Under the pieces are notes generated by a model. That model was not told the DNA's origin and searched no databases. It saw nothing but the letters and a program-made list of their open reading frames with translations. 64,000 nucleotides of DNA. It comes from Teratosphaeria epicoccoides (lineage: Eukaryota > Ascomycota > Dothideomycetes > Mycosphaerellales > Teratosphaeriaceae). Positions 21,758-32,673 of the stretch are shown here, piece after piece. Made by a program: the position numbers and the translations under genes. Position 1 is the stretch's first letter. Every line of letters starts with the position of its first letter. The stretch covers positions 310,001 to 374,000 of the forward strand of contig JADDMT010000007.1 of assembly GCA_021401465.1 (NCBI GenBank), in the 5' to 3' direction.

Positions 21758-23841
21758 GGCATGGATGCACGACAATACGGCTACGTTCTGCATAGCGAAA
21801 TGACCCTGTAACAATATTGATGAACAGCATTAGCGAGGATTTGAATGTCGCCCAGACAACAGTTGATGATATGCATAGCACAAGGCGTGAAGATGTTTTT
21901 GGAAGGGAAAGTCAATGTGCCGGTTCAGGCGACCCGGCGGCATGCTCAAGCGATTGAAGTTCTATATACTTCCGACCAGTCAGCCTCGATTTTTGACCGT
22001 GTGCTTCGCAGCCCCCACAGAAAGAGCCGACGATTTCTGCGTGTCTTACTATCAGCATGTCCGCTGCAGGAACTTGCTCAATGCATCTGATCGGTAGTTT
22101 CACGTGGTTTTGAGCGCAGGCAGATACGAAACCCGGTTCGCATCAGATCACTTTATCAACTCCTACCCCCTTACACGCACTCCAGCACCAGAACAAGATC
22201 ACGGAAAGGTTTGCAGACTCACGCCTTCCCATCATTGCAAGCCTTGCTGCTCCTCCGGTTTTGGCGTGCGGAGAGGACGCGCAGAAACGAGACAGGCAAC
22301 CCGAGACACCTGAAGAACCCTAGACCACGTGCTTGAGTCGCCTGTCCACCTGCTGTAATGACGATCGAGGACTGACGTCTGAGTTCTGCTGCATCGAGGG
22401 CGTTGTCTATCAAGTGACTCAGTGGGATTCTCGATCAAATATTTTGCGTACTGGTTTACGACACCTTGGGCGGCTCGTGGTGTTTTGCGACGGCTTCTTG
22501 AGACTGTGGTCTGTTTGGTGATACTGTGGTCTCGAATGATGCCGATGGTGCGTGATTGAATCGGTCTCTTCATTGCGCTTTGGGAGTAGTCGACTACTGG
22601 TGCGGGTAACTAGAGAGCACGGAGAAACCATGTGGGTGGTTCGAGCCCAGGGGTTTAGAGCTCATGGTGTCGCTACACGGGCCTGTTCATCGAAAGCAGC
22701 ACATCGGGAAGCGTATGTTGCCCGTGATCAAGGGTGCACAGAGACGAGGTGCCGAGTATCGATCATCAAGGTTGCTCGAAGACTCCATCAAGTGGAGCTC
22801 AAAGCGCGGTGATTTGCTCGAGAAATGGGCGGTCTGTGGCCTAAGATGTGGCTTCATCATCGCAAAGCGGCGGAGAGATTGACAGCCATGATGGACTGTG
22901 CATAGCGCCTAGTTGCATTCGATCCGGCAATTGACCCTTGCAAAGAAAAACGTGGCCATCCGGGACGAGAAAACGCCCACGGCGCCCCGCGACTACCGCT
23001 CAAATGCTTGGATAACCTCGCACGTGGAACGCCAGTGGCCTGGTGTTAACATGCGGCTCAAATTGACTCCACAGACCCCATCCTCCCCACTCACCGCCAA
23101 GGGCCTCCAAACCAGCGCGATGTCGTCGAGTGGGACTCATGGATTCGTAGCTAGTGAAACGCGGAGGTGTCAAGAAACACCGGGACCAGACGGCGCAACA
23201 GATGGCGTGAAATTCGTGTGCTTGAAACACGAACAAATGAGATCATCCGCTGGATCGTCTGAAACACGACCACTGAGTATCCATGGAGCGCATCTTTGCT
23301 TATGTCGTGTGACCAGGCCGACTTGGGCATGGACGTCGCCGGCATGTCGCTAGTGTTTGGCTTGAGGTGCACCGTGGGCAAATTTACAAGTGTTGACGTC
23401 TGGAGCGTCACGTTGGTCCATATCGTTCTTTTTTCGGGCACTGTCAGCTGATGGTAGTGAGCCCCACTGCATGTAAGGCGGCGTGTAGGGCATGACAAGA
23501 CAGCGACCCCGGTATCCCATCCCGTACGGCGGGGATAGCTACACGTGCGTATGCTCTAGCTCTATACGAACTGAGACCGCATGTTCTGGCACGCACTGAC
23601 ATGCCAGACAACCTCATCTTACCCAATTTTGACTCCCGGCGGAAACGCTACGACGATCTTTCTTAGGGCGACGGCTTTCACGGTCCGGGTGGCGCCTGCT
23701 TCAAGCACTCAATACGACCTGTCGGTACATAATTGGCACAGATTATATCACCTACCCTCACCCTTCGTCCTTCCCTCATGATCAAAGACACGACCTTTTC
23801 GGCACGCATCCTCGTCGCACCTGCCAGGCCTCCCAGCAACA
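21758..23841. other. 2.1-kb gene-free stretch
   Basis: Open frames up to 146 codons (22913-23353, +) show no domain, signal peptide or compositional cue. I see no transposon ends or tandem repeats by eye. It separates the conserved gene from the small secreted protein gene. Confidence 0.4.
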
Positions 23842-24356
23842 ATGCATCACCTCACCACCGTCCTCCTCTGCTGGCTTTCCATCGCCCTCACCATCTCCGC
23901 CTGCGCCTGGTACAACGACTGCAAGTGCCACGACGACGCTACCAACCAGCCAAACGATGAGATCACGAAAAAGGCCTGCATGATTTACGAATTCGGGAAG
24001 GGGTATTATCTCGCCGGCGACGACCCAACTCATGATAAACAGGTACGTCTTCATTCTCGCTCCCCACCTCCTTCTCTCTCGCTTCCACTTTTACTGGCAT
24101 GTCCCCTCCCGACTGGCTGACCTGACTCGTGTCTGCAAAACAGTGCCACTCAGACACAGCCGAGTACGGAATCGCCAACTGCGGCTGGAATCGCGCGTGC
24201 AAGGCCTGGGGCAACTACCACCAGGCCTGCACTAACAAATTCGGGCATGCGGATGACAAGGATGGAGATATTGCGCCGCTGGGGTATATTGAAATGTATA
24301 ATTTAAGCGAATGGACGTCGCCCTATACCACCTCGGCCGGGTTTGCTGACCATTAG
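23842..24356 (+). CDS. small secreted cysteine-rich protein, effector-like
   Basis: Exons 23842-24042 and 24144-24356 join in frame across a 101-bp intron (GTACGT...AACAG) to give 137 residues. The start is followed by a textbook signal peptide (HHLTTVLLCWLSIALTIS), with cleavage probably near SACA. The mature part has seven cysteines (DCKC, KKAC, KQCHSD, NCGW, RACKAW, QACTNK) plus one at the cleavage site. Aromatic residues are frequent (GYYLAG, GYIEMYNLSEWTSPY) and there is no recognised enzyme motif. Size, secretion and Cys content match the class called candidate effectors or small secreted proteins of fungi. I cannot assign a family. It is isolated, with 2.1 kb of gene-free DNA before it and 1.2 kb after. 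Phase-0 splice sites make the model firm. Confidence 0.82.
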
Positions 24357-25551
24357 GTATGCCCTGCCCTGCGCATCCTCTCTGGCCTTTTTTTTCCTGT
24401 TCCGCTGCTAGGACAACGCAGACGGATGGGCTAACCGCTGACGATCGATAGGGGCAAGGTGCGAGATGGGACTAATGTGACGCCTGGAAGCGAAACGCCC
24501 GATTGCATGCAGCTGCTGTCGAGTCAAGCACTGCGCAGTTCCACCCGGCGTCCGCTGATGCAGGGTCGTGTTCCTGCAAGCGACAGAGACGGGAGGCAGG
24601 ACCCGGGCGTGGCCGGGGCTGTTTGGTGGGCGTGATCCGCCACGAACGAAGACTTCGGAGGGGGAGTACGTGCTGTACGATCACATACGACCGGGCGTGC
24701 GATGGCCAGGTCAGACGCATGGGACGGTCAATAAGGGTTCACAAACGGGACCACTACTGCACGCTGCAAAGGCGGCCTCCCTTGCAACAGAGATGGACAC
24801 GGGCAGCGGGTAATGTCGATTCGTTAGCTTGTTGCAAAACAAATGGCGTTTTGTCAGAATTGAAAGCTACTTACAGAAGCTCCCGATCGTGCGTGTGTGT
24901 TCCTCCCTCGAGGAGACTGCAACAGCTCGCCAAAAGCGAGTCCCCCGGGAATACACAGCTTCCTGCTACAATGGTCGCCTGTCGAAGGATCGGACTGTCG
25001 CTCTGTCGTGATCCCGTCTCCTGCCCAGCGATGTTCATGCATCGTGCTCTGTGAGCAGTCATTCAGTCCGGCGGTTCCGACAAAATTGCATTCGTGAGAG
25101 AGACAAACGACGTCCAGGAGGCTCAATCCCGCGTGCTCTCATCATCGACAACCTTGCAGCCCGCCGGAAGCGATTCCTGGGGCAGACTTTACTCGTGAAA
25201 ACGATCGATCGCCTTTCTCAGACTCAGAAGACGAAGAAGAAGAAGAAGGTAGATCGGACTGCCGCTCTTTCCCGATCTGGATCACGGATATCCGCGCTTC
25301 GTGCTCTCGAAGCATTTCACAGCGGCTATCTCTCCCTAAAACACTCCCTTCCGGCAGTCCTCCAAGAACCCTCCGCGAAGCCCATGTGTGTCACTCCCTT
25401 GCGTCTTAATTGTCATATTCTATCGGTGCAACACCTACTTGAGACTCGAATGGACATCCGAGAGCAGGAAATTGCGAGGCCAATGCGGAATACAGCATCA
25501 CCTCCTCCTCAGCCTCCCTCACGACCGACTCCCCCACCATTTACTCATCTG
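24357..25551. other. 1.2-kb intergenic, nothing recognised
   Basis: Between convergent genes. A 183-codon frame at 24503-25054 is compositionally random and has no motif. Confidence 0.4.
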
Positions 25552-26593
25552 CTACTCCCCCTGCTCATCCCCAATCTTCTCCAACTTCCCCATCGCCCTC
25601 TTCTCCCCCGCCTCCCCAAACAACCTCAGGCGATCCAGCCTCGTCTTCTCCGTGCCCCGCCCGTTATCCACGACAAACACGACTAAACTGCTGATATTCT
25701 GAAACTTGACGAAGCGCAAGTCCACGTTCGCAGTGCCTGTCTCGCCATGCCAATCACTTTCTTTGATTTCAATGTCCTGCGTGCAAGGCGTGTCGTCGGC
25801 CTCGTCGAAGCCGAGGACGGTGCTGCGGTTCGTGTAGAGTTTGAGGGACTTGGGGCGTGAGGTTTCGTCTTCGGAGGAGGAGGAGGAGGATGGGGGTAAA
25901 GAGGTGATGTGGAGGGAGTGGAGTTTGAGGGTGGATTGGAAGGGTATGAAGAGCATGAGTTGTTCGTCGGTGTCGCTTTGTATCCAGTCTCTTGCGTTTG
26001 TGTCGCTCTTGCCGAGAGTGGAAGGTTTGGTCGGGGCAAAGATCGCGCGCTGGTCGCCTTTTTCTGCGTCCATGTTGAGGAAGTCAAGGCCGAGGACGTC
26101 GACGGAGTCGGTGACGTCGGAGTAGTTTCGCGGGGGTGCGGCACCGGTCCATGGGGTGGCTGGAGAGGCGGCTGCTTCTGTTGCGCCGCCTTCGTCTGCT
26201 TTGCCTGCTTCTTGTGCGAGTTGTTTGACGGCGGCGTCGAGGCCTTTCGGGTCGGCGCCTCGTATGCGCTTAGTTTCTCGGGCGGCTTTGAAGATGAGGA
26301 AGGTGGGCATGGCGGTGATGTTGTAGGTCTGGGTGATGTCTTTTTGGTGGTCGGTGTTGACTCTGGTGAAGGTGATGGTGCCGGGGCGGGAGAGCTGGGA
26401 GGAGAGTTGCTCGTAGACGGGGGCGATGGCTGGAAGAGATTAGCAGTTGTGTGTATATAGATATATGTACACAGGGATGAGGACCTTTACATGGGCCACA
26501 CCAATCTGCCCAAAAATCGACGACGACGAGGCGGGAGGAGTTGAGGACTTGGGTAAAGTGTTGCGGGGAGGTGATGTCGACCGTCTTTGACAT
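25552..26593 (-). CDS. thioredoxin-PITH domain protein (Txnl1/Txl1 type)
   Basis: Exons 26593-26485 and 26429-25552 join across a 55-bp intron (GTCCTC...TCCAG) to give 328 residues. Residues 1-105 are a thioredoxin domain with active-site WCGPC (Cys 32 and Cys 35) and the cis-proline loop TAMPTFLIFK. A linker rich in Ala/Glu follows, then the PITH domain: FLNMDAEKGDQRAIF, LMLFIPFQSTLKLHSLHI, then KSLKLYTNRSTVLGFDEADD and RFVKFQNISSLVVFVVDN. In animals and fission yeast this two-domain protein binds the 26S proteasome lid and acts as a thioredoxin-dependent reductase there. It is transcribed divergently from a Cdc48-cofactor gene. The donor GTCCTC is unusual, but the phase and WCGPCK-AIAPVYEQ continuity fix the junction. 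Confidence 0.93.
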
Positions 26594-27137
26594 TTTGGAG
26601 TTGTAGTCGATGGCGTCGGAGAGGAGTCTGCTAAAGTAGGTGTGCTTGTCGGCCAGTGTGGAGTTGTGAGACGGGGCCCGGGTGATGATGAGTTGGTCAA
26701 TCACAATCACATGCGTTTAGATGTGTTTGGGGGTGTATACCACCTGCCCCACGTCATCAGAGAGCAGTTGCACTTGCCTCCTCCAGAACAGCTGCGAAAC
26801 AAAGATGCACCGATCAACAAACAAACAAACAATGATGCATCAATCAATTGGGTCAATACATTTCAGGTAATAGATCAACCAGTCTCATCACATGTCGGAC
26901 AGACTGGCAGGACTCCGGCTGTCGAAGGCGGAACGCATGCTCGTCATCGGCCTCAGCTACGTCTTCTGTGCGCCGCTGCTGTGGGTCAACGGGAAGCGGT
27001 TGCTGCGATACTTGCGCGAGGCGAGGCGGTGAGAGCTAGCCAGCCAGGCAGGTGCGACAGAGGGCCAGGCAGGTGCGACACGAGCCAGGCAGGTGCGAGG
27101 GGCCACGTCGGGAAAGAGCAGGTGGCGGAGAAGCAAG
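26594..27137. promoter_or_regulatory. shared promoter of Txl1 and TUG/UBX genes
   Basis: 544 bp between divergent start codons. It contains a three-copy 15-bp direct repeat close to the TUG start. Open frames that cross it are out of frame with both genes and carry no motif. Confidence 0.5.
27043..27098 (+). repeat. three direct copies of a 15-bp unit
   Basis: GCCAGGCAGGTGCGA occurs exactly at 27043-27057, 27064-27078 and 27084-27098, with 5-6 bp spacers (period 20-21 bp, about two helical turns). It ends 39 bp before the TUG/UBX start codon, so it is in the 5' leader or core promoter. It could be a regulatory-protein array or a chance duplication. Confidence 0.85.
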
Positions 27138-28670
27138 ATGTCGTCCACGTGCACGGTGTTTGTGCTCGACTCGTCCGCCAGAAGGACGCAGGTCAAGGTC
27201 ACGCCGGGCAAGTTCCTGCGGGAGATCCTGGACGAGGCGTGCAAGAGCAAGAAGCTCAACCCGGACGAGTGGACTCTGAAGACGCAGAACAACAAACCCC
27301 TCGATCTGTCACAACCCTTCCGCCTGTCTGGACTGACGCCTGGCGCCAAGCTGCAACTCACACAAGCCTCGCGATCCACCGGCGTCGTTTCCGTCGCACT
27401 GCAACTCCCCGACGGCGACGGCGGTGGACGGCTGGTGGACAAGTTCCCCAGCAGCACGAGCTTGTGGCTGGTCTTGCGGAAGTTCGAGGAAGGCGTGGCG
27501 GGCGGGCCGCGGAAGCGGAATCTGACGCAACGCGGCGCTCCTTCCAGCGACAGTGGGCCGGGGAGACTGTTGTACGAGCAGCCCAGTCTCAACGTCGGCG
27601 GCAGGACAGTCGACGCCTTCACCGACCTTCAAAAGACGCTGGCTCAGCTGGGTCTCAACAGTGGTAGCGTCGTGCTTCGTCTGGCCTTCAGAGCCAGTGG
27701 CCAGCCGTTGGAGGAGGCCATGCAGCACATTTCGAGTTACTTTGCAGCTGTCGACACGAGCACCCCGGAGTCCAAGGCCCCCGTCAACGCATCGGTGCCA
27801 AATGCCGGAGCGGGGGATGTAGCAGCACCGCCAGACGCGGCGACTCGACCTGAGCCGAATGAGCATGCCACAATGACATCTGATGGACCCACTGCTCCGG
27901 TGCTGGAGAACGACGTACTGGCATCCTCATCAGAAACACGACCGCTCGCTAATGCACATACACAGAGCACATCCGCTCCTCCCAAGGCCACCAACGGCAT
28001 CACAGTCTACCGACCTTCGTCGTCGAGCACACCAGCAGCCGCCCTTCAGCCATTCGACGAAACCACCTTTGAGCCAACCATCGACCACGCCAAAGCGCAT
28101 CAAGCCAACTTGCAGAAAGCTGGACAAAACAAGCGATTGCTCTCCGACAAGGAGCTGGAAGACCAAGAAGTCTCCCGCCAAGCCAAGCTGTCCGCCGTCC
28201 AGAATGTAACGGTACAAATCCGATATCCCGACCAGAACAGAACCGAATTCACCGTCCCCGCCTCAGAAACCGCCTCACAACTCTACAAAACCGTGCAATC
28301 GACCCTCGCATCAGAACACGAACCCTTCGAACTCAGATACCTAGGCCACAAAGGCCACGCCGTCCTCCCCAACTCCTCCGCCCAGCGCCTGGTCCAGGAC
28401 TTTGGATTTCGAGGTAAAGTTCTCGTTACCTTTACCTGGAGCGCCGAGGCTTCAGCATCAGCGAAGCAAGCCCCGAGTCTAAAGGACGAGTTCCTGGCGC
28501 ATGCGACGGAGATCAAGGCGGATCTGGTGTTGCAGCAGAGTGTGGGGGAGGCGAATCACAAGGAGGCCATGGCCAGGCCCGACGCGGGGAATGAGAATGC
28601 GGGGACGGGCAAGGGCAAGGGGGATGTGGAGGCGAAGATGAAGAGGTTTTTGGGGTTTGGAAAGAAGTGA
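27138..28670 (+). CDS. TUG/ASPSCR1-like UBX protein (Cdc48 cofactor, Ubx4 type)
   Basis: Intronless. The start at 27138 (MSSTCTVFVLDSSARRTQVK) is preferred over an upstream in-frame ATG at 27093 because the TUG ubiquitin-like domain begins exactly there; the product has 510 residues. Residues 1-70 form TUG-UBL1 (KFLREILDEACKSKKLNPDE, LSGLTPGAKLQL). A second beta-grasp-like segment and a disordered Ser/Thr/Pro region follow. The UBX-like domain lies at about 360-440 (VTVQIRYPDQNRTEFTVPAS, RLVQDFGFRGKVLVTFTW). The Gly/Lys-rich tail ends KRFLGFGKK. In yeast, Ubx4 binds Cdc48/p97 and works in ER-associated degradation; in animals TUG controls GLUT4 vesicles. Its divergent partner is a proteasome-bound thioredoxin. 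Confidence 0.9.
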   Translation: MSSTCTVFVLDSSARRTQVKVTPGKFLREILDEACKSKKLNPDEWTLKTQNNKPLDLSQPFRLSGLTPGAKLQLTQASRSTGVVSVALQLPDGDGGGRLVDKFPSSTSLWLVLRKFEEGVAGGPRKRNLTQRGAPSSDSGPGRLLYEQPSLNVGGRTVDAFTDLQKTLAQLGLNSGSVVLRLAFRASGQPLEEAMQHISSYFAAVDTSTPESKAPVNASVPNAGAGDVAAPPDAATRPEPNEHATMTSDGPTAPVLENDVLASSSETRPLANAHTQSTSAPPKATNGITVYRPSSSSTPAAALQPFDETTFEPTIDHAKAHQANLQKAGQNKRLLSDKELEDQEVSRQAKLSAVQNVTVQIRYPDQNRTEFTVPASETASQLYKTVQSTLASEHEPFELRYLGHKGHAVLPNSSAQRLVQDFGFRGKVLVTFTWSAEASASAKQAPSLKDEFLAHATEIKADLVLQQSVGEANHKEAMARPDAGNENAGTGKGKGDVEAKMKRFLGFGKK

Positions 28671-28897
28671 GGGACAGAACTTTGTACTCTTAAATTGGTG
28701 GGCAGGTGGGCAGGATGGCATTCGCGATGGGAGTGTAGCGAGGGCGTATGGTGTAGTGATTCATATACTCCGAGACGAACGAAGACGTGATGATGAGCAG
28801 ACGGGAGTGCAAAGTCATTCACGAGAAGGAGGAGGAGGAGGAGTGAATGCATTGCTGCCACGCCGCGAGGGACGGACGCGGCACTGTCGTGCGGGGC

Positions 28898-29055
28898 GAG
28901 AAAGGGAGAGAAAGGGAGAAAGAGGGAGAGAAAGGGAGAGAAATGGAGAGAGGGGGAAAGAGAGGGAGAGAGAGGGAGAGAGAGAGAAAGAGAGAGAGAG
29001 AGAGGGAGGGAGGGAGGGAGAGAGAGAGAGGGAGAGAGAGAGAGGGAGGGGAAGA
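28898..29055 (+). repeat. 158-nt polypurine (GA-rich) tract
   Basis: Only A and G on the + strand except one T near 28944. The motifs are GGGAGAGAAA, then GAGAGG and GGGAGGGAGGG. Such mirror-symmetric purine runs can form intramolecular triplex (H-DNA), and the GGGAGGGAGGG part also has short G-runs. It lies 230 bp after the TUG/UBX stop. Confidence 0.95.
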
Positions 29056-29222
29056 CGCATGCGCGCGTCGAAGGAGTGTCCGCAGGCTTGAATCAAGGAC
29101 TGATAGTTGCTGTTGCGTGGGATGATGTCTCGAAATACTACTGCCATCTTGGGCTCTGAGCTGCTGAGGTACCGTGAGTGGTTATGACTAGCTTCCATTT
29201 CCTATATGTGTGTGTATGTACT

Positions 29223-29463
29223 GGGTACCTACTTACTCGGCAGGAGAGCGTGTGATGGGGAAAAGTACGCGCCACTGCGCTTTAATGAAGCGCCTCTTGG
29301 GAGTCGTGCGGGGGCGGACATATGTCAATCTAGTGTATTGCAACGAACGGACGTCCTGCAAAAGCTGCATGAGCTGCTGTTCTTGCAGGGGGAGAGAACG
29401 TTCTGACTAGCGTGTAATGTGCATATACATCGGTACTCGGGTACCTACTTACTCGGCAGGAGA
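29223..29463 (+). repeat. 25-bp direct repeat, copies 216 bp apart
   Basis: An exact 25-mer beginning GGGTACCTACTTACTCGG and ending AGGAGA is present at 29223-29247 and 29439-29463. Flanking bases are partly alike (GTACT before, GTGAT after), so the true repeat may be about 45 bp with mismatches. The 191 bp between the copies contain no recognised gene. Confidence 0.85.
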
Positions 29464-32400
29464 CGCTGCTAGCCGCGCGTGATCTGTATCATATCCAAAC
29501 AAACGAAATCCACAAAGCATCATCCTTCTCCTGCCGACACGTGTCACTGACGCAAGGATCCTGGAGCCCTGCCTGATGGTCGGGCAGACAGACAGACATG
29601 TGCTCACTGACATGTGTCAAAAACGCCCGCTTCCCCGCCGAGTCAGATGAAATAAGGTATGCAGGGCTCGTACCTCACGAGTCAAGCAAGCGAGGAGTGA
29701 CAGATTTGGAAGAGGCGAAGAAGGTTCGTAAGCTTTTGGCTGCGTGAACTGTCGTCTGTCACGCTCGCCTTCCACGAGGGTTCTAAAGATACTTCTGTCT
29801 GTGATGCTCAGAATGGCGATGCAGTTGCGCAATCGATCTGAAACGCTGGCGTGATTCCGGCGTCGAGGAATTCATGTGCGTGGTTGTCGTTTTTAGGGCT
29901 GGGCGGTTGACAGCGACCCTATTTCATTTCGTGGGTGGGGATTCTTCGTGCGCGCAATTCTGGCATTTTGACGTATTTGAGCGGCAGTTGTTTCGGGCGG
30001 AGACTTTGTCGGCGATGCGTGTAGAGGGGCGGGCGGGGCGTGACTTTGGATGTGCCTATGTCTTGCGACACGCATGCATAGAGATGGCGAACAGCAGCGT
30101 GGGCACAGTGCGAATGAGAGGACGAATAGTCTCCAGGACTTGATTTGCATCAGAATTGCTACGCGTAGTGGCCTATCAGTCGAAGCAAGTGTGATGTCGA
30201 TCTGAGGGTTACACAGGGAGCGCTCTGCCGTACACTGGAAAGGCTGCAGTGGAGTCAAAATGTCTTGACAATCATGTTTGTCAACATTCCGATCCGATGC
30301 GGCATCCGTGTCATGCCTATGTCTACCGTATTGAGTCTTGAGCATAATGGGACTGACCAGCAGCAGGTCTTCTGGTCGCCCACTGAAACGTGTGCCTCCC
30401 ATCTGCTCGACAAGGGTGAGTCGATGGTTGATGTAGCTGTGTCTTTGCCCTAGCTTACGCTGATGATGAGGCTTGCACTGATGTCAAGGGTGTGGGCGAA
30501 GTTGGTACTTGCCGATGCTGACGGCTCACCGATGCTGTAACCTGCTTTCACTACGGACCATCTCCAACTTTGGTGAGGTTTCTAAAATAGTCAAAGGTAT
30601 TGATTGAGCTTGAGTGAGACTTCAGCGCAATCACCGCTTCATGGAGATCGGTCGCCAGCTCGACATGATGACTTTGCTCACAGGCCAGGACCCGATGTCT
30701 GTAACAGCACACCGTGAGATCTGGGCTGAATTTGAGGCATTGAGAGGCAGCAGTCGTCATCGACCAAGTTGCCAACCCATCGACGATGGCGTAAGTCTCG
30801 GTCTGGCAGAGGCAACTTGGTCGGCCAGTTGGCCGTGTCACAGATCGTGTCAGGCTTGTGTCGTAATCGCGTCGCTTCCAAGTCTGAGGCTTCCCTTCGT
30901 TACAATATGCGTCAACCTTCGAGCGGAACACGATGGGCAAGAGCAAGATCTTGAACATGGCTTCTGCGGCACTTCAGAGGATCTCACAGGAGACGTCGCA
31001 CAACTACACATTTGCGAGCAAGTTTTGTGGGAGAGGCCATCAATCCGCATTGGCGACTGAGACGTGTGGTTGCTCTTGACACCAAGCCAATGCCTTGCCA
31101 GAGAATTTCTGTATCGAAAACGTGTCTGAGACGGATCATGCATCGCTGCATCATTGGCCAGTCCGTACGGAGAGCGCGAGATCTTACCACCGCTTGCGCA
31201 GCTGTGAACGCTGCCTAGGGTCTGAAGTCATGCCGGCATCACGAGCAGGAATGATGCTGGTCATTAGCTACGATGCTGCTCGACGTCAACCACGTGTTGC
31301 TTGACAGTGACAGCTAGAGGGCCGAGGCTCAAGCTGGACATATGCAAGGGCCGGAAAGCTGTCTCGGTCACAACAGTAGCAGCGTGATGCTTGCTAATCG
31401 TCTGACGCTTGGCATATGGACGCTGGGGGCGCATCCTTGCTGATATTCCAGACTTCAACCTTCGTTGCAACCAACACGGCCGGCAAATGACCATGCTTGC
31501 GCTGGAGGCACGCGTGATATCTGTCTGAGACCGTGGGGTAAGAGGAGTAGTTGCGACGCCGTTCCGGCAGATATGAGCGACGACGGCGTGATGGCAAGAC
31601 CACGGCGTGGAAAATAGGTGTATTTTTGACTTTGCTGGCCTCTATATTGCCAACTGTGTCCAGCCTCGCTCGCTTGCAAGGTGTCGCCTCCTCGGACACG
31701 CAACTTGAGCATCGTCACCCTTGCGAGACCTGGGGCTTGTGCACGTCATGTGCATCCGTGTGTGATCAAGAAACCTGGTGCAGTCACCAGTGGCGCCGCA
31801 TGAACGCCCGACTGGGGACGTGCTGCATATACGCAGCTTCCAAGTATGGAGTGCGAGCCAGGGAAGGTTCGTCGCGAATGTTGAAGGTCCAGGACGACAC
31901 ATGTCCATGAGATAGAGTTCTTGCAAGGCGTACGCTTGGCAAGCATGGCATCGATGGCTAACGCTCGGATCATGACTGGCTATGCAGGCATGGTGCCCCA
32001 TGACAGGCGTAGACATGACACGAGCGAGCCCTCGCAGCATTGTTGGTAATAAAGTAAGCCCGTTGGCAGTGGCTTGGTTGTCGGCGGGTGAACCTGATTC
32101 GTGAGCGAGTCCAGCGCGCGCGGTCCGCGGCAAGTGTGACGAGGCGGCAACGCGATTACTGGAGCGTTTGCTCTTGATAGTCACGAAGAATAGAGTCGCA
32201 TGAAGCAGACCTGACATATTGCTTGAGCTTTTACATGCATGCCTAGTCTAGATACAGCAACTTACTCTACGACCAGCGTAAAGGCCTTGTGCCAGAGGCT
32301 ACTTCTACATTGCCCGTGTGCCAAGACATACAAAAATGATAGTAGCACAGATACAACGTAGTAGAAGGAGTGGAAGGCTTGGCAGAGCGCACGCTACTGC

Positions 32401-32673
32401 CATGCTCCGTCAGGCCCTTCGTGCTCCCATCCGTTGCCGCGAGCATTCCAAAAATTGTGGTAAAAAGTAGTATATTAGTACAGTGAACCAAGACGCAGCA
32501 ATGACCAAAGGTAGAAGTGAAGGTGCGAGTGTCCTGTTCACCTCGCGGTAGTGGCGGTCGCCCGGGCCTGCAAGTCTATGATGGTGGCCCTATTCTGTGC
32601 TCCTCCTTAGCGTGACGGCGTAAAATTCATTTCATGTTTCGTGGTGGGAAGGGTGCGCGAAGCGGAGCAAGCA

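Larger units (their letters stand above)
28671..32673. other. 4-kb gene-free stretch with two repeat features
   Basis: From the TUG/UBX stop to the Seb1 stop. It contains the polypurine tract (28898-29055) and the 25-bp direct repeat (29223/29439). Open frames up to 191 codons lie on both strands, overlap each other and show no recognisable domain. No terminal inverted repeats or transposase fragments were seen, though short degraded ones could be missed. Confidence 0.45.

Noticed and set aside
22630..22670. GGTTCGAGCCC, resembling a tRNA T-arm B box
   Set aside because: The five-pair T stem does not close, and no matching acceptor, D or anticodon stems are found at proper spacing.
22913..23353. 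146-codon plus frame
   Set aside because: No domain, signal or coding-like bias; not reproducible as part of a spliced model.
26642..27667. 341-codon plus frame across the Txl1/TUG promoter
   Set aside because: It overlaps the TUG/UBX gene in another frame and has no motif; its repeats of R/A/G come from the 15-bp repeat and GC-rich coding.
28815..29198. Low-complexity frames over the GA tract
   Set aside because: The Ser/Leu/Pro or Glu/Arg strings arise from the microsatellite on either strand, not from a gene.
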